A stretch of 64,000 nucleotides of DNA. Source: Saccharothrix sp. (GTDB lineage: Bacteria; Actinomycetota; Actinomycetes; Mycobacteriales; Pseudonocardiaceae). Below, piece after piece: positions 8,842 through 18,219 of the stretch. The stretch covers positions 399,104-463,103 of the forward strand of contig NZ_JAPSLK010000001.1 in assembly GCF_031180885.1 (NCBI RefSeq), read 5' to 3'. A program made the translations under genes and the position numbers. A model generated the notes under the pieces. That model did not search any database. It was not told the origin of the DNA and saw nothing but the letters and a program-made list of their open reading frames with translations. The stretch's first letter is position 1. Each line of letters starts with the position of its first letter.

Positions 8842-10281
8842 TCACCCGGGCACGTCGATCCCCTCGGCACGCGCCCACGCCATCAGCTCCGCCACGGCCT
8901 CGTCGTGGTCCAGCGGACCGCGGTCCAGCCGCAGTTCCTTGAGGAACTTCCACGCCTTGCCGACCAACGGCCCCGGCGGCAGCCCGAGCAGCTTCATGAT
9001 CTCGTTGCCGTCGAGGTCCGGCCGCACCCGGCGCAGGTCCTCCTCGGCCGCGATCCGGGCGATCCGGCGCTCCAGCTCGTCGTAGGTGCGCTGGAGCGTG
9101 TTGGCCTTGCGCTTGTTGCGCGTGGTGCAGTCGGCGCGGACCAGCTTGTGCAGGCGCGGCAGCAGGTGACCCGCGTCGGTCACGTACCGGCGCACCGCCG
9201 AGTCGGTCCACTCGCCGGAGCCGTAGCCGTGGAAGCGCAGGTGCAGGTACACCAGCTGGGAGACGTCCTCGACGACCTCCTTGGAGTACCGCAGCGCCCG
9301 CAAGCGCTTGCGGGCCATCTTCGCGCCGACCACCTCGTGGTGGTGGAACGAGACGCCGCCGCCCTCCTCGAACTTCCGCGTGTCCGGCTTGCCGATGTCG
9401 TGCAGCAGCGCCGCGAGCCGCAGCACCAGGTCCGGCTCCGGCCCGTCCTCCAGGTCGATCGCCTGCTCCAGCACGACCAGCGAGTGGTGGTAGACGTCCT
9501 TGTGCTGGTGGTGCTCGTCGATCTCCAGCTTCATCGCGGGCAGCTCGGGCAGCACGACGTCCGCCAGCCCCGTCTCCACCATCAGCTCGATGCCGGCCTT
9601 CGGGAACGCGCCGGTCAGCAGCTTGGACAGCTCGGCCTGCACCCGCTCGGGCGTGATCCGGGACAGCTCGCCCGCCATCGCCCGCATCGCCTCGACCACC
9701 CGCGGCGCGGGCCGGAACCCGAGCTGGGACACGAACCTCGCCGCGCGCAGCATCCGCAGCGGGTCGTCGGAGAACGACTGCTCGGGCGTCGCGGGCGTGT
9801 CCAGGACCTGCTCCGCCAGCGCCGCGCGACCGCCGGTCGGGTCCACCAGCTCGCGCGCGACCAGGTCGAACGCCATCGCGTTGGCGGTGAAGTCGCGCCG
9901 GACCAGGTCGCCGTCGATGGTGTCGCCGAAGGTGACCTCGGGGTTGCGCGTCACGCCGTCGTAGGTGTCCGCGCGGAACGTGGTGATCTCCAGCGTCAGA
10001 CCGCGCTTGGCCGCGCCGACCGTGCCGAACGCGATACCGGTGTCCCACACCGCCTCGGCCCACCCGGACAGCAGCTTCTCCACCGCCGGCGGCCGGGCGT
10101 CGGTGGTGAAGTCCAGGTCGTAGGAGCCGGTCAGCCGGCCCAGCAGCGCGTCACGGACACTGCCGCCCACGAGGTAGAGCCGGTGCCCCGCGGCGGCGAA
10201 CCGCTCGGCCAGCTCGTCGGCGACGGGGAACGCGCTGAGCAGCTCCACGACGTCATCTGGGGACAGCTTCGATCCGGACAC
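8842..10281 (-). CDS. pcnA: CCA tRNA nucleotidyltransferase
   Basis: This enzyme adds or repairs the 3' CCA end of tRNAs. The protein has 479 residues. The polymerase-beta-like head domain shows GGSVRDALLG at 39-48 and the metal-binding DLD at 55-57; RRDFTANAMAFD follows near 130. An HD phosphohydrolase domain (LAALLHDIGKP) lies near 270-300, as in the bacterial class with a fused HD domain. This fits a genome in which CCA is not encoded in the tRNA genes here (neither tRNA in this window ends in an encoded CCA). It is divergent from the NUDIX gene, as in the mycobacterial pcnA-mutT4 pair. Confidence 0.97.
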   Translation of the reverse strand: MSGSKLSPDDVVELLSAFPVADELAERFAAAGHRLYLVGGSVRDALLGRLTGSYDLDFTTDARPPAVEKLLSGWAEAVWDTGIAFGTVGAAKRGLTLEITTFRADTYDGVTRNPEVTFGDTIDGDLVRRDFTANAMAFDLVARELVDPTGGRAALAEQVLDTPATPEQSFSDDPLRMLRAARFVSQLGFRPAPRVVEAMRAMAGELSRITPERVQAELSKLLTGAFPKAGIELMVETGLADVVLPELPAMKLEIDEHHQHKDVYHHSLVVLEQAIDLEDGPEPDLVLRLAALLHDIGKPDTRKFEEGGGVSFHHHEVVGAKMARKRLRALRYSKEVVEDVSQLVYLHLRFHGYGSGEWTDSAVRRYVTDAGHLLPRLHKLVRADCTTRNKRKANTLQRTYDELERRIARIAAEEDLRRVRPDLDGNEIMKLLGLPPGPLVGKAWKFLKELRLDRGPLDHDEAVAELMAWARAEGIDVPG

Positions 10282-10316
10282 GAAAGGCCAGCCTTCTATC
10301 AGCGAGGGTTTTGGTC

Positions 10317-10340
10317 CTAAGTCAAGTCGTCTAAGTCAAG
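10317..10340. repeat. Short direct repeat in the pcnA/NUDIX promoter region
   Basis: CTAAGTCAAG occurs at 10317-10326 and again at 10331-10340, with a period of 14 bp, in the 135-bp divergent promoter region. It could be a regulator binding site; no known consensus was recognised. Confidence 0.5.
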
Positions 10341-10416
10341 CATGCGACGATATCCGTTACTTCGGGCAACGCCGGGGTCACGACCGGTAATCAAGGTACG
10401 TGACTACCATCAGGTC

Positions 10417-11067
10417 ATGCCCCACTCGTCCGGTCGCTCCGGCGGTCCCAAGCCGAGGCGTCGGAACCGACGTCGCGGCCGCCGCCTGAAGACGGTGGAC
10501 GAGACGTCGGCGGGCGGCCTCGTGCTCGACCGCCTGCGCGGCGCGGCGGCGATCATCGGCCGGCTCGACCGACGTGGCAGGCTCCTGTGGTCGCTGCCCA
10601 AGGGCCACATCGAGGCCGGCGAGACCGCGGAGCAGACCGCGGTGCGCGAGGTCGCGGAGGAGACGGGTATCCATAGCAGGGTCCTGCGGCCCCTCGGCTC
10701 GATCGACTACTGGTTCGTCGCCGAGGACCGCCGGGTGCACAAGACCGTCCACCACTTCCTCCTCGAAGCGCTGGGCGGCGAGTTGTCCGACGAAGACGTG
10801 GAGGTCACCGAGGTGGCGTGGGTGCCCCTTGGCGAACTGGACGAGCGGCTCGCCTACGCGGACGAGCGGCGGCTGGTGCGCCGGGCCGTCGACCTGCTCG
10901 CCGGGTCCGAACTGCCCGACCTGGTCAACGCGGCCCGCACCGAGTTCCCGGTGCCCCGCGAACTGTCGCGCGAACGGACCGCGCCGCGAGAACTGTCGGT
11001 GCCCCGTGAGATGATCGACTCGGGGGCCGGAGGCCACACGGCCGAGGACGGGGCGGAGCGCGCGTGA
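10417..11067 (+). CDS. NUDIX hydrolase (MutT4-like)
   Basis: The protein has 216 residues. A basic N-terminal segment ([12 protein letters not shown]) precedes the NUDIX fold, whose box [20 protein letters not shown] has all the catalytic glutamates. The ATG at 10417 lies 6 nt after TACCAT, a -10 hexamer, so the message is probably leaderless. It is the first gene of the rightward block NUDIX-DUF6049-murJ and overlaps the next start by 4 bp. The placement beside pcnA matches mycobacterial mutT4. The C-terminal 45 residues carry a degenerate repeat ([18 protein letters not shown]). The substrate is unknown; nucleotide sanitation is the usual guess. Confidence 0.93.
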   Translation: MPHSSGRSGGPKPRRRNRRRGRRLKTVDETSAGGLVLDRLRGAAAIIGRLDRRGRLLWSLPKGHIEAGETAEQTAVREVAEETGIHSRVLRPLGSIDYWFVAEDRRVHKTVHHFLLEALGGELSDEDVEVTEVAWVPLGELDERLAYADERRLVRRAVDLLAGSELPDLVNAARTEFPVPRELSRERTAPRELSVPREMIDSGAGGHTAEDGAERA

Positions 11068-13484
11068 AACGGCTGCTGTCCGCTCTAGCGGCGGCCGGGC
11101 TCCTGCTCACCGGCTCGCCGGCTTTCGCCACGCCCGTCGACGGCGCCGCCCCGGCCCACCCGGGCGCCACCGGCCAACCCGAGACCGCCCCTCAGCCCGA
11201 GACCGCGGGCCAACCCGAGAGCGCAGGCCAACCCGGCGGCCAGGTCGACGGCGCGCTGTCCCCGGCCCAACCCGGCCCGGTCGGCGGCGTGATCGCGGGC
11301 CGCATCCCGGTCAAGCCCGCGCCCGCCACCCAGGTCTGGTCGACCCGCGCCCTGTCCAGCCAGCCCGGCCAGAACGCGCCCGCCCGGCTCCGGCTCGACA
11401 TCGAGGCGCTCACCCCCCGCGTCGTCACCGCCGACACCGAGTCCGTCACGATCACCGGCAAGGTCGTCAACATCGGCGACCGCCCGCTGTTCGACCTGGA
11501 GCTGCGCCTGGAGCGCGGCAAGGCCCTGGAGTCCGAGGACGCCGTCCGCCGCGCCCTGCGCGAACCCACCGACGCCGAGTTCGTCCAGCCCTGGTTCACC
11601 CCGATCGTGGACGAACTGGGGGAGAACGAGAGCAAGCCGTTCACCCTCACCGTCCCGGTCCGCGGCACCGGCACCACCTCGCTGCAGATCGACCAGCCCG
11701 GCATCTACCCGGTCCTGGCCAACATCAACGGCCGCCCGCAGGACGGCGGACGCGCCCGCCTGGTCGCGCTGAGCACCCTGCTGCCGGTGCTCGGCGTCCC
11801 CGGCGGCAGCCCGCTCGGCGCGCCCGCCGACCCGGCGAAGATCACCCTGCTGTGGCCCCTGGTGGACCGCCCCCGGATGATCTCCGGCGGCCTCGAACCG
11901 GTGCTCGCCGACGACGAGCTGGCCGGTTCCCTCGCGCTCGGCGGACGCCTGTACGGCCTGCTCATGGCGTACGAGTCCGCGCTGGACGGCCCGCTGGGAC
12001 CGGCCGTGTGCCTGGCCGTGGACCCCGACCTGCTGCGCACGGTGTCCGCGATGGCCAAGGGCTACCAGGTGCGCGGTCAGGGCGCGGGCAAGGGCTCCGG
12101 CGCGGCCGAGCTGTGGCTGTCCCGGCTGAAGCTGCTCGCCGGCGGCCGGTGCGTGGTGGCGCTGCCGGACGCGGACGCCGACCTGGTCGCGCTGTCCCGG
12201 GCCCGGCTGACCGACCTGGCCGCGCTGGCCGGCAAGGGCGTCGACGTGGTCCGCCAGGTCCTCGACGTGCAGGCCCAGGCCGGCCTCGCGTGGCCCGAGG
12301 ACGGCGTGGTGGACGAGCAGACCCTCGCCGACCTCACCGCGCTGGGCGTGACCTCGCTGGTGGTCGACCAGTCCGCGGTCGCGGGCACCGCCGGCACCGC
12401 GCCGGTCCGCCTCGACGCGCCCGGCGGCAAGCCGGTGACCGCCGTCCGGATCGACGACATGGTGTCCGACGCGCTGCGCGGCGGCCCGAACCAGGTCACC
12501 GCCGGCATCACCACGCCCGCCGAGAGCCGCCCGGTGTCGGTGCAGAACGCGCTGGCCGCGCTGGTCTACCGGACCGCGTTCCAGGGCGCCGGCCGGCACC
12601 TGGTGGTCACGCCCCCGCGCCGCTGGAACGCGCCGACCGGCGAGGTCGACACGTTCCTCCAGCAGACGAAGTCCCTGGTCGGGTCCGGGTTCGCCACGCC
12701 GGTGGGCCTGCCGACCCTGCTCGGCGCGACCCCGCCCGAGCAGCGGGCGAGCTTGAGCTACCCGGTCGAGTCCGGCGCGCGGGAGGTCTCGCCCGCGGTC
12801 ACCGCCGACGTGTCCGCGACCTGGCAGCAGCTCCAGCAGCTGTTCGGCGCGATGGCCCAGCAGGACGCTGAGTCCACCAAGCCCAACGACCTCGTCGAGC
12901 CGATGCGCCTGAACCTGCTGCGCGCGGTGTCCGGGTCGTGGCGGGGCAACGAGTCCGGCGCGCGCGCCACCCTGGACACCGGCCGCGAGCAGCTCGACGG
13001 GCTGCGCGGCCAGGTCACCGTGTCCGAGCCGAGCAGCCCGATCCTGCTCGCCTCGGGCGACAGCCCCATCCCGGTGACCATCCGCAACCGGCTCGACGTG
13101 CGGGTCACCGTGCGCATCCTGGTCGAGGACACCCCCGGCATCCTGGTCGAGCAGCAGCCCGACGTGGTCCTCCCGGCCCGCGGCGACCGGCAGCTCACCG
13201 TGCCGGTCGAGGTGCTGCGGTCCGGCCGCTTCCCGGTGCACGTCCGGCTGACCACGCCGGACGGCGTCGAGCTGGGCGAACGGGCCCGGCTGGAGGTGTC
13301 GTCGTCCGCGTACGGGACCATCACCGTCGTCATCACCGCCCTCGCGGGCGCGTTGCTCGTGCTGCTGTCCGCCCGGCGCATCTACCGGCGGGCGCGCGCG
13401 GCGAAGTCCGCGGCGGCGGTGCCGAGCACAGCAGGCCCCGGGCAGCCGGAAGCGGTCAGGCCGGAGAGGTCGAGCGCGAGTTGA
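11064..13484 (+). CDS. Secreted membrane-anchored DUF6049 protein
   Basis: This 806-residue protein has an N-terminal signal peptide ([19 protein letters not shown]) and a low-complexity Gln/Pro/Gly segment with tandem GQPE units (about residues 33-55). A large extracytoplasmic region follows, with Ig-like beta segments near both ends, and one C-terminal transmembrane helix (about 752-775) precedes a short basic tail. This is the layout of the actinobacterial DUF6049 family, found almost always between a NUDIX gene and murJ (Rv3909 position in M. tuberculosis). GTG 11064 overlaps the upstream stop by 4 bp, and its own stop overlaps the murJ start. A role in lipid II or wall assembly is inferred from context only. 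Confidence 0.88.
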   Translation: MKRLLSALAAAGLLLTGSPAFATPVDGAAPAHPGATGQPETAPQPETAGQPESAGQPGGQVDGALSPAQPGPVGGVIAGRIPVKPAPATQVWSTRALSSQPGQNAPARLRLDIEALTPRVVTADTESVTITGKVVNIGDRPLFDLELRLERGKALESEDAVRRALREPTDAEFVQPWFTPIVDELGENESKPFTLTVPVRGTGTTSLQIDQPGIYPVLANINGRPQDGGRARLVALSTLLPVLGVPGGSPLGAPADPAKITLLWPLVDRPRMISGGLEPVLADDELAGSLALGGRLYGLLMAYESALDGPLGPAVCLAVDPDLLRTVSAMAKGYQVRGQGAGKGSGAAELWLSRLKLLAGGRCVVALPDADADLVALSRARLTDLAALAGKGVDVVRQVLDVQAQAGLAWPEDGVVDEQTLADLTALGVTSLVVDQSAVAGTAGTAPVRLDAPGGKPVTAVRIDDMVSDALRGGPNQVTAGITTPAESRPVSVQNALAALVYRTAFQGAGRHLVVTPPRRWNAPTGEVDTFLQQTKSLVGSGFATPVGLPTLLGATPPEQRASLSYPVESGAREVSPAVTADVSATWQQLQQLFGAMAQQDAESTKPNDLVEPMRLNLLRAVSGSWRGNESGARATLDTGREQLDGLRGQVTVSEPSSPILLASGDSPIPVTIRNRLDVRVTVRILVEDTPGILVEQQPDVVLPARGDRQLTVPVEVLRSGRFPVHVRLTTPDGVELGERARLEVSSSAYGTITVVITALAGALLVLLSARRIYRRARAAKSAAAVPSTAGPGQPEAVRPERSSAS

Positions 13485-15112
13485 GCGGAACGAGCACGGT
13501 GGTCGAGCAGCAGAAGCCCCCGTCGGTGGCGCGTGCCTCCGGCTCGATGGCCATCGCCACGATCGTCAGCCGGGTCTCCGGCCTGCTGGCCAAGCTGCTG
13601 CTGGTCACGCTGGTCGGCACGACCGTCCTGAACGACTCCTACCAGGTCGCCACGACGCTGCCGACGATGATCAACGAGCTGCTCCTGGGCGGCGTGCTGA
13701 CCAGCGTGGCCATCCCGCTGCTGGTCCGCGCCGAGAAGGAGGACCCGGACGGCGGCGAGGGCTACGCGCAGTGGCTGATCACCATGTCGGTGGTCCTGCT
13801 CGGCGTCGGCACGCTGGTCGCGCTGCTCTGCGCGCCGCTGCTGACCGCGCTGTTCATCGGCGGCTCGGACAAGGCCAACCCCGAGCTGACCACGGCGTTC
13901 GCCTACCTGGTGCTCCCCGGGATCGTCTTCTACGGCCTGTCCGCGATGCTCGGCGCGATCCTGAACACCCGGCACGTGTTCGGCCTGCCCACCTGGGCGC
14001 CGGTGCTCAACAACGTCGTGGTGATCCTGACCCTGGGCGTGTACTGGCTGGTGCCGGGTGAGATCTCGCTCGACCCGGTCCGGATGGGCGAGCCGAAGCT
14101 GCTGGTCCTGGGCCTGGGCACGATGCTCGGCGTGGCGGTGCAGGCGTCGGTGATGGTGCCCGCGATGCGGCGCACCGGCTTCCGGTTCCGCTGGCGGTGG
14201 GGCTGGGACCGGCGGCTCGCCGAGTTCGGCGGGCTGGCGTTCTGGGTGCTGCTCTACGTGGCGCTCGGGTTCGTGAGCATGGTCGTGCTGACCCGGGTCG
14301 CGGCCCACGACGAGGGCGCGATCACCGTCTACAACTACCAGTGGCTGGTCGCGCAGGTGCCCTACGGCGTGCTGGGCGTCTCGCTGCTGACCGCCCTGAT
14401 GCCGAAGATGTCCCGCGCGGCGGCGGCGCACGACACCGGGGCGCTGGTCGGCGACCTGGCGTTCGGCAACCGGATGTCGTCGATCATGCTGATGCCGTTC
14501 AGCGCGCTGATGACGGTGGCCGGCGTGTCGATCGGCCTCGCGGTGTTCTCGTGGGGCGAGTCGGGTGTGGTGGGCGGCGAGCGCATCGGCACCGCGTTGG
14601 CGCTGTCGGCGTTCGGGCTGGTGCCCTACGCGATCACGCTGTTGCAGCTGCGGGTGTTCTACGCGCTCAAGGACGCCCGGACGCCCACGTTGATCCAGGC
14701 GATCATCGTCGTGGTCCGGATCGGGCTGCTGTACGCGTTCCTGGCGATCTCGCCGCCGGAGAAGCTGGCGGTGGGCGTGTCGGTCGCCATGTCGCTGAGC
14801 TTCGTCGTGGGTTGCCTGGTGGGGCAGCTGTGGTTGCGCATCCGGTTGGGCCGGCTGCGGACCGGGTACACGGCGTGGACGATCTGCCTGAGCGTGGTGG
14901 CGTCGGCCCTCGGGTTCGGGGTGGCCGCCGGGGCGGCGTGGCTCGCCGTCCGGCTGCTGGGCACCGAAGGTCCCGTCGCGACCGCCTGGGTGGAGATGAC
15001 CGTGCTGACGATCGTGGGACTGCCGCTGAGCTTCCTGCTGATGGCGGTGTTCCGGGTACCCGAGGTGAAGCCCGTGGTGGACAGGATCAGCCGTCTGGTG
15101 CGGCGGCGGTGA
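13481..15112 (+). CDS. murJ: Lipid II flippase MurJ (MviN)
   Basis: This 543-residue multi-spanning protein has about 14 hydrophobic segments and the MurJ/MviN family patterns ATIVSRVSGLLAKLLLV at the N-terminus and NTRHVFGLPTWAPVLNN in the middle. It moves the peptidoglycan precursor lipid II across the cytoplasmic membrane. The TTG start at 13481 overlaps the DUF6049 stop by 4 bp and fits translational coupling; an in-frame GTG at 13499 is an alternative. In M. tuberculosis the MviN polypeptide continues into a pseudokinase domain; here that part is a separate gene (15150) 37 bp downstream. Confidence 0.95.
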   Translation: MSGTSTVVEQQKPPSVARASGSMAIATIVSRVSGLLAKLLLVTLVGTTVLNDSYQVATTLPTMINELLLGGVLTSVAIPLLVRAEKEDPDGGEGYAQWLITMSVVLLGVGTLVALLCAPLLTALFIGGSDKANPELTTAFAYLVLPGIVFYGLSAMLGAILNTRHVFGLPTWAPVLNNVVVILTLGVYWLVPGEISLDPVRMGEPKLLVLGLGTMLGVAVQASVMVPAMRRTGFRFRWRWGWDRRLAEFGGLAFWVLLYVALGFVSMVVLTRVAAHDEGAITVYNYQWLVAQVPYGVLGVSLLTALMPKMSRAAAAHDTGALVGDLAFGNRMSSIMLMPFSALMTVAGVSIGLAVFSWGESGVVGGERIGTALALSAFGLVPYAITLLQLRVFYALKDARTPTLIQAIIVVVRIGLLYAFLAISPPEKLAVGVSVAMSLSFVVGCLVGQLWLRIRLGRLRTGYTAWTICLSVVASALGFGVAAGAAWLAVRLLGTEGPVATAWVEMTVLTIVGLPLSFLLMAVFRVPEVKPVVDRISRLVRRR

Positions 15113-15149
15113 ACGTGCCGACAGAGCCGAGTCCCGTACGCTCGGGCGC

Positions 15150-16670
15150 GTGAGCAGCGGCCCGATCCAGAACACCTCGCTGGTGCCCGGCGGGGTCATT
15201 GGCGACGGCCGCTACCGGCTGCTCGCCTCCTCCGGCGTCGACCAGCGCTGCGACGCCCAGCTGTGGCGGGCGCGCGACGGCCAGCTCAACCGGGACGTCG
15301 CCCTGACCGTCCTGGTCGGCGACCCGGCCGACCAGCAGGCGCTGGCGCGGGCCAAGCGGACCGCCGAACGCGCCACCCACGCGGCCAGCTTCACCCATCC
15401 GGGCGTGTCCCGGGTGATCGACGTCCTGACCCCCGGCACCGGCGTGAAGCTGGACGAGGGCATCCTCGGCATCGTCGTGGCGGAGTGGACCCAGGGCACC
15501 GACCTGATGGACCTGATCGCCGAGGGCCCGCTGCCCGCCGGCGCCGCCACCCGCCTGCTCGAACCCCTCGGCGCCGCGATCGAGGGCGCCCACCACGCGG
15601 GCCTGGTCCTCGGCGCGGACCACCCCCAGCGCATCCGGGTGACCTCCGACGGCCGGCTGCGGCTGGCGTTCCCCGGACCGAGACCGGACGCGATCGCCCG
15701 CGACGACGTCAAGGGCCTGGGCGCGATCCTGTACCTGCTGCTCACCGGCCGGTGGGCGCTGCCGGGCGGCCCGGAGGGCGTGCCGGTGGCCCCGACCGGC
15801 CCGGACGGTTCCGTCGTCGCCCCGAGCACGCTGCACCCGTACGTGCCGCACGAGCTGTCGTCGGTGGCCGTGCGGTCCCTGGAGGACACCAGCGTCGGCG
15901 GCATCCGCACGTCCGCCGCGATCCTCCAGGTCCTCGACCAGATCGCCGAGTCCGAGGCCCAGACCGCCCTGATCGAGCCGGTCCACCCCGAGGACGACGG
16001 CGCGGTGTGGACCACCCAGCGCCCCCAGCGCGGCCGGGACCACAAGCGCAAGCTGTGGATCAGCGTGGCCGTGCTCGCCGCGGCCACCCTGGCGGTGATC
16101 GTCTGGCTGGGCGTGCAGATCGTCAGCTTCTTCAGCGACGAACCCACCAAGGGCGGCGGCCCCACGGTGGTGATCGGCCAGACCACCCCCGCCACCTCCG
16201 GCCAGCCCGCCCCACCCGCGCCGACCCCCGCGGGCCCGGTGCAGCCGGCGTCGATCGGCGTCTACGACGTGACGAACCAGCCGGACAACGCCAACCGCGC
16301 CAACCGGGCCGTGGACAACAACCCGGCGACGGTGTGGCAGACGGAGAACTACTTCCAGCCGTTCCCGGCGCTCAAGCCGGGCATCGGGCTGATGGCCTCG
16401 TTCGCCGAGCCGGTGAAGCTGGCGTCGGTCACGATCACCTCGCCGAGTGAGGGCACGGTCGTCGAGATCCGCGTGGCGGCCGCGGAGAACGCCCCGCTCG
16501 AGGAGACCAAGGTCATCGCGACGGCCACTTTGTCGCCGGGCCAGACCCAGATCCAGTTGGGTGAGCACGAAGCCACGCAACACGTGCTGGTGTGGGTGAC
16601 GAAGCTCGCGGGCGGCGGCCGCAACCACAAGTCCGAGATCGCGGAACTCCTCTACACCCGCGCCCAGTGA
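15150..16670 (+). CDS. Membrane-anchored pseudokinase with discoidin-like C-terminal domain
   Basis: The protein has 506 residues. The N-terminal 270 residues follow the Ser/Thr kinase fold (start DGRYRLLASS, central EWTQGTDLMDLI), but the catalytic HRD and DFG motifs are missing: the corresponding stretch reads ADHPQRIRVTSDGRLRLAF. One transmembrane helix (about 301-323) and a Pro-rich linker lead to an extracytoplasmic domain of the discoidin/F5-8C kind. It corresponds to the C-terminal part of mycobacterial MviN, whose pseudokinase domain, once phosphorylated by PknB, recruits FhaA. The start GTG lies 7 nt after TACGCT, so the mRNA is probably leaderless. A role as a PknB-controlled brake on MurJ is inferred from that homology. 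Confidence 0.85.
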   Translation: MSSGPIQNTSLVPGGVIGDGRYRLLASSGVDQRCDAQLWRARDGQLNRDVALTVLVGDPADQQALARAKRTAERATHAASFTHPGVSRVIDVLTPGTGVKLDEGILGIVVAEWTQGTDLMDLIAEGPLPAGAATRLLEPLGAAIEGAHHAGLVLGADHPQRIRVTSDGRLRLAFPGPRPDAIARDDVKGLGAILYLLLTGRWALPGGPEGVPVAPTGPDGSVVAPSTLHPYVPHELSSVAVRSLEDTSVGGIRTSAAILQVLDQIAESEAQTALIEPVHPEDDGAVWTTQRPQRGRDHKRKLWISVAVLAAATLAVIVWLGVQIVSFFSDEPTKGGGPTVVIGQTTPATSGQPAPPAPTPAGPVQPASIGVYDVTNQPDNANRANRAVDNNPATVWQTENYFQPFPALKPGIGLMASFAEPVKLASVTITSPSEGTVVEIRVAAAENAPLEETKVIATATLSPGQTQIQLGEHEATQHVLVWVTKLAGGGRNHKSEIAELLYTRAQ

Positions 16671-16731
16671 TCGACACTGCGCCGAACGGGTGATCGAAAC
16701 GTCACAGGGGAGTGCCGATACGCTCTTCCGC

Positions 16732-17349
16732 GTGACCGCCGCAGCCAGCTCGGACGCAGACCTCATCGCGGCACACGCCGCGGGTGACCCGCACGCCTTC
16801 TCGGAGCTGGTCAGACGGCACAGGGACCGGATGTGGGCCGTCGCGCTGCGCACGTTGCGCGACCCCGAAGAGGCGGCGGACGCGTTGCAGGAGGCGTTCA
16901 TCTCCGCCTTCCGCGCCGCCGCGAGCTTCCGCGCGGAGTCCCAGGTCACGACATGGCTGCACCGAATAGTGGTGAACGCCTGCCTTGACCGGATGCGCAG
17001 GCGGCAGACCCGACCCACCGTGCCGCTGCCCGAGGCCGGGCCCGGCGAGCCGGTCGCGCCGCGGGACGCGATGGCCGAGCGGGAGACGCGGCTGGTCGTG
17101 CAGGCCGCGCTGAACGAGCTGCCGGAGGAGCAACGGGCGCCGATCGTCCTGGTCGACGTGGAGGGGTACTCGGTCGCCGAAACCGCCCAGTTGCTGGGCA
17201 TCGCCGAGGGCACGGTCAAGTCGCGGTGTGCCCGGGGTCGCGCGAAGCTGGCCAAAGTTCTCGGGCACCTCCGGAACCAGAGTGCAGATGCGAACGTCCC
17301 AATGAGCGATGTGCAGGTGCAACAGGGACGTCAGTTGGAGGAACGATGA
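16732..17349 (+). CDS. sigM: RNA polymerase ECF sigma factor SigM
   Basis: The protein has 205 residues. Region 2 (FSELVRRHRDRMWAVALRTL, then DALQEAFISAFRAA) recognises the -10 element, and region 4 (YSVAETAQLLGIAEGTVKSR) recognises the -35. The chosen start is GTG 16732, which lies 7 nt after TACGCT, the same arrangement as the upstream pseudokinase gene. Starting at 16690 would add 14 residues outside the family. It overlaps the anti-sigma gene by 4 bp (ATGA). The neighbourhood (murJ upstream, thioredoxin system downstream) is that of mycobacterial sigM, which controls surface and secreted products. Confidence 0.93.
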   Translation: MTAAASSDADLIAAHAAGDPHAFSELVRRHRDRMWAVALRTLRDPEEAADALQEAFISAFRAAASFRAESQVTTWLHRIVVNACLDRMRRRQTRPTVPLPEAGPGEPVAPRDAMAERETRLVVQAALNELPEEQRAPIVLVDVEGYSVAETAQLLGIAEGTVKSRCARGRAKLAKVLGHLRNQSADANVPMSDVQVQQGRQLEER

Positions 17350-18116
17350 CCGGCAATGTGCGGCGTTCAGGGCCGCCGTGGTCCGTCGACCTGCTGGCTG
17401 ACCTGCACGCGGGTGTGCTGGACCCGCAGGACGAGGCCGAGCTGCGGGCGGCCGTGGCCGACGACCCGGAGGCCCGGGAGATCCTCGCCGCGCTCGACGC
17501 GACCGTCGCCGACCTGCGCGACCTGCCGCCGATCCCGGTGCCGCGCGAGGTCGCGGACCGGATCGACGCGGCGCTGGCAGAGGAGTTCCGGCGCGCCGGC
17601 GCCTCGCCCGCTCCGACGCACCAGCCGGCCGCCGAGCACGTAGCCCCGGTGGTCGACCTGGCCGCGCGGCGGCGGAAGAAGCAGCTCGGGTGGGGTGCCG
17701 GTCTCCTCGCCGCCGCGGCCGTCGCGGTCGGCGTGGTGGTCGTCTCGACCCAGGGCACCCCGACGTCCGACCCCGGCGACAACGTGGCCCAGCCGACCTC
17801 GAACACCCCGGTCACCCACCGTCCACTGGCGGTGAAGGGCAACGACTTCGGCCCGGTCTTCGGCGACGTGCTCAAGGCGCAGAACTACGGACCCCTGGAG
17901 AACCAGGACAAGCTGGCCGGCTGCCTCCAGGGCGCGAACATCGCCAGCGCCAAGCCGCTGGGCGTCAGCCCGATCACGCTGGACGGCAAGGACGCGGTGA
18001 TGGCGATCCTGCCGGGCGGCAAGCCGGGCGCGTTCAAGATCGTCGTGCTGGACCCGGACACCTGCGGCCCGGACAACCCGAACGGCGTCCTCGCGACCAG
18101 CCAGATCACGCCGTGA
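17346..18116 (+). CDS. Membrane anti-sigma factor for SigM
   Basis: This 256-residue protein has a cytoplasmic N-terminal helical domain ([20 protein letters not shown] and following), a basic stretch RRRKKQ, one transmembrane helix (about 117-139) and an extracytoplasmic domain with two cysteines (in GCLQGAN and DTCGPDN) that could form a disulphide. It is translationally coupled to sigM (ATG 17346 overlaps the sigM stop). By position and topology it is the counterpart of mycobacterial RsmA, which holds SigM inactive. No zinc-binding HxxxCxxC (ZAS) motif is seen. Confidence 0.88.
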   Translation: MTGNVRRSGPPWSVDLLADLHAGVLDPQDEAELRAAVADDPEAREILAALDATVADLRDLPPIPVPREVADRIDAALAEEFRRAGASPAPTHQPAAEHVAPVVDLAARRRKKQLGWGAGLLAAAAVAVGVVVVSTQGTPTSDPGDNVAQPTSNTPVTHRPLAVKGNDFGPVFGDVLKAQNYGPLENQDKLAGCLQGANIASAKPLGVSPITLDGKDAVMAILPGGKPGAFKIVVLDPDTCGPDNPNGVLATSQITP

Positions 18117-18145
18117 CGCAGTAGCCCACCTCACCCCGCAGATCA

Positions 18146-18171
18146 GGAATTGCGGCACCCTACGATCCGTT
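18146..18171 (+). promoter_or_regulatory. SigR/SigH-type promoter for trxBA
   Basis: GGAAT (18146-18150), a spacer of exactly 18 nt and GTT (18169-18171) lie 49 bp upstream of trxB. This is the GGAAT-N18-GTT consensus of the thiol-stress sigma factor SigR (Streptomyces) / SigH (mycobacteria), whose classical target is trxBA. The match is seen; use by SigR is inferred. Confidence 0.8.
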
Positions 18172-18219
18172 GAGCACAAGTGCAGGCCCCACGCCTGTCA
18201 CGACAAACGGAGGTCGAGG

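Noticed and set aside
16697..16725. SigM autoregulatory promoter (GAAAC ... CGATA) before sigM
   Set aside because: Spacing and hexamers fit no recalled SigM consensus well enough; the TACGCT -10 explains the start better.
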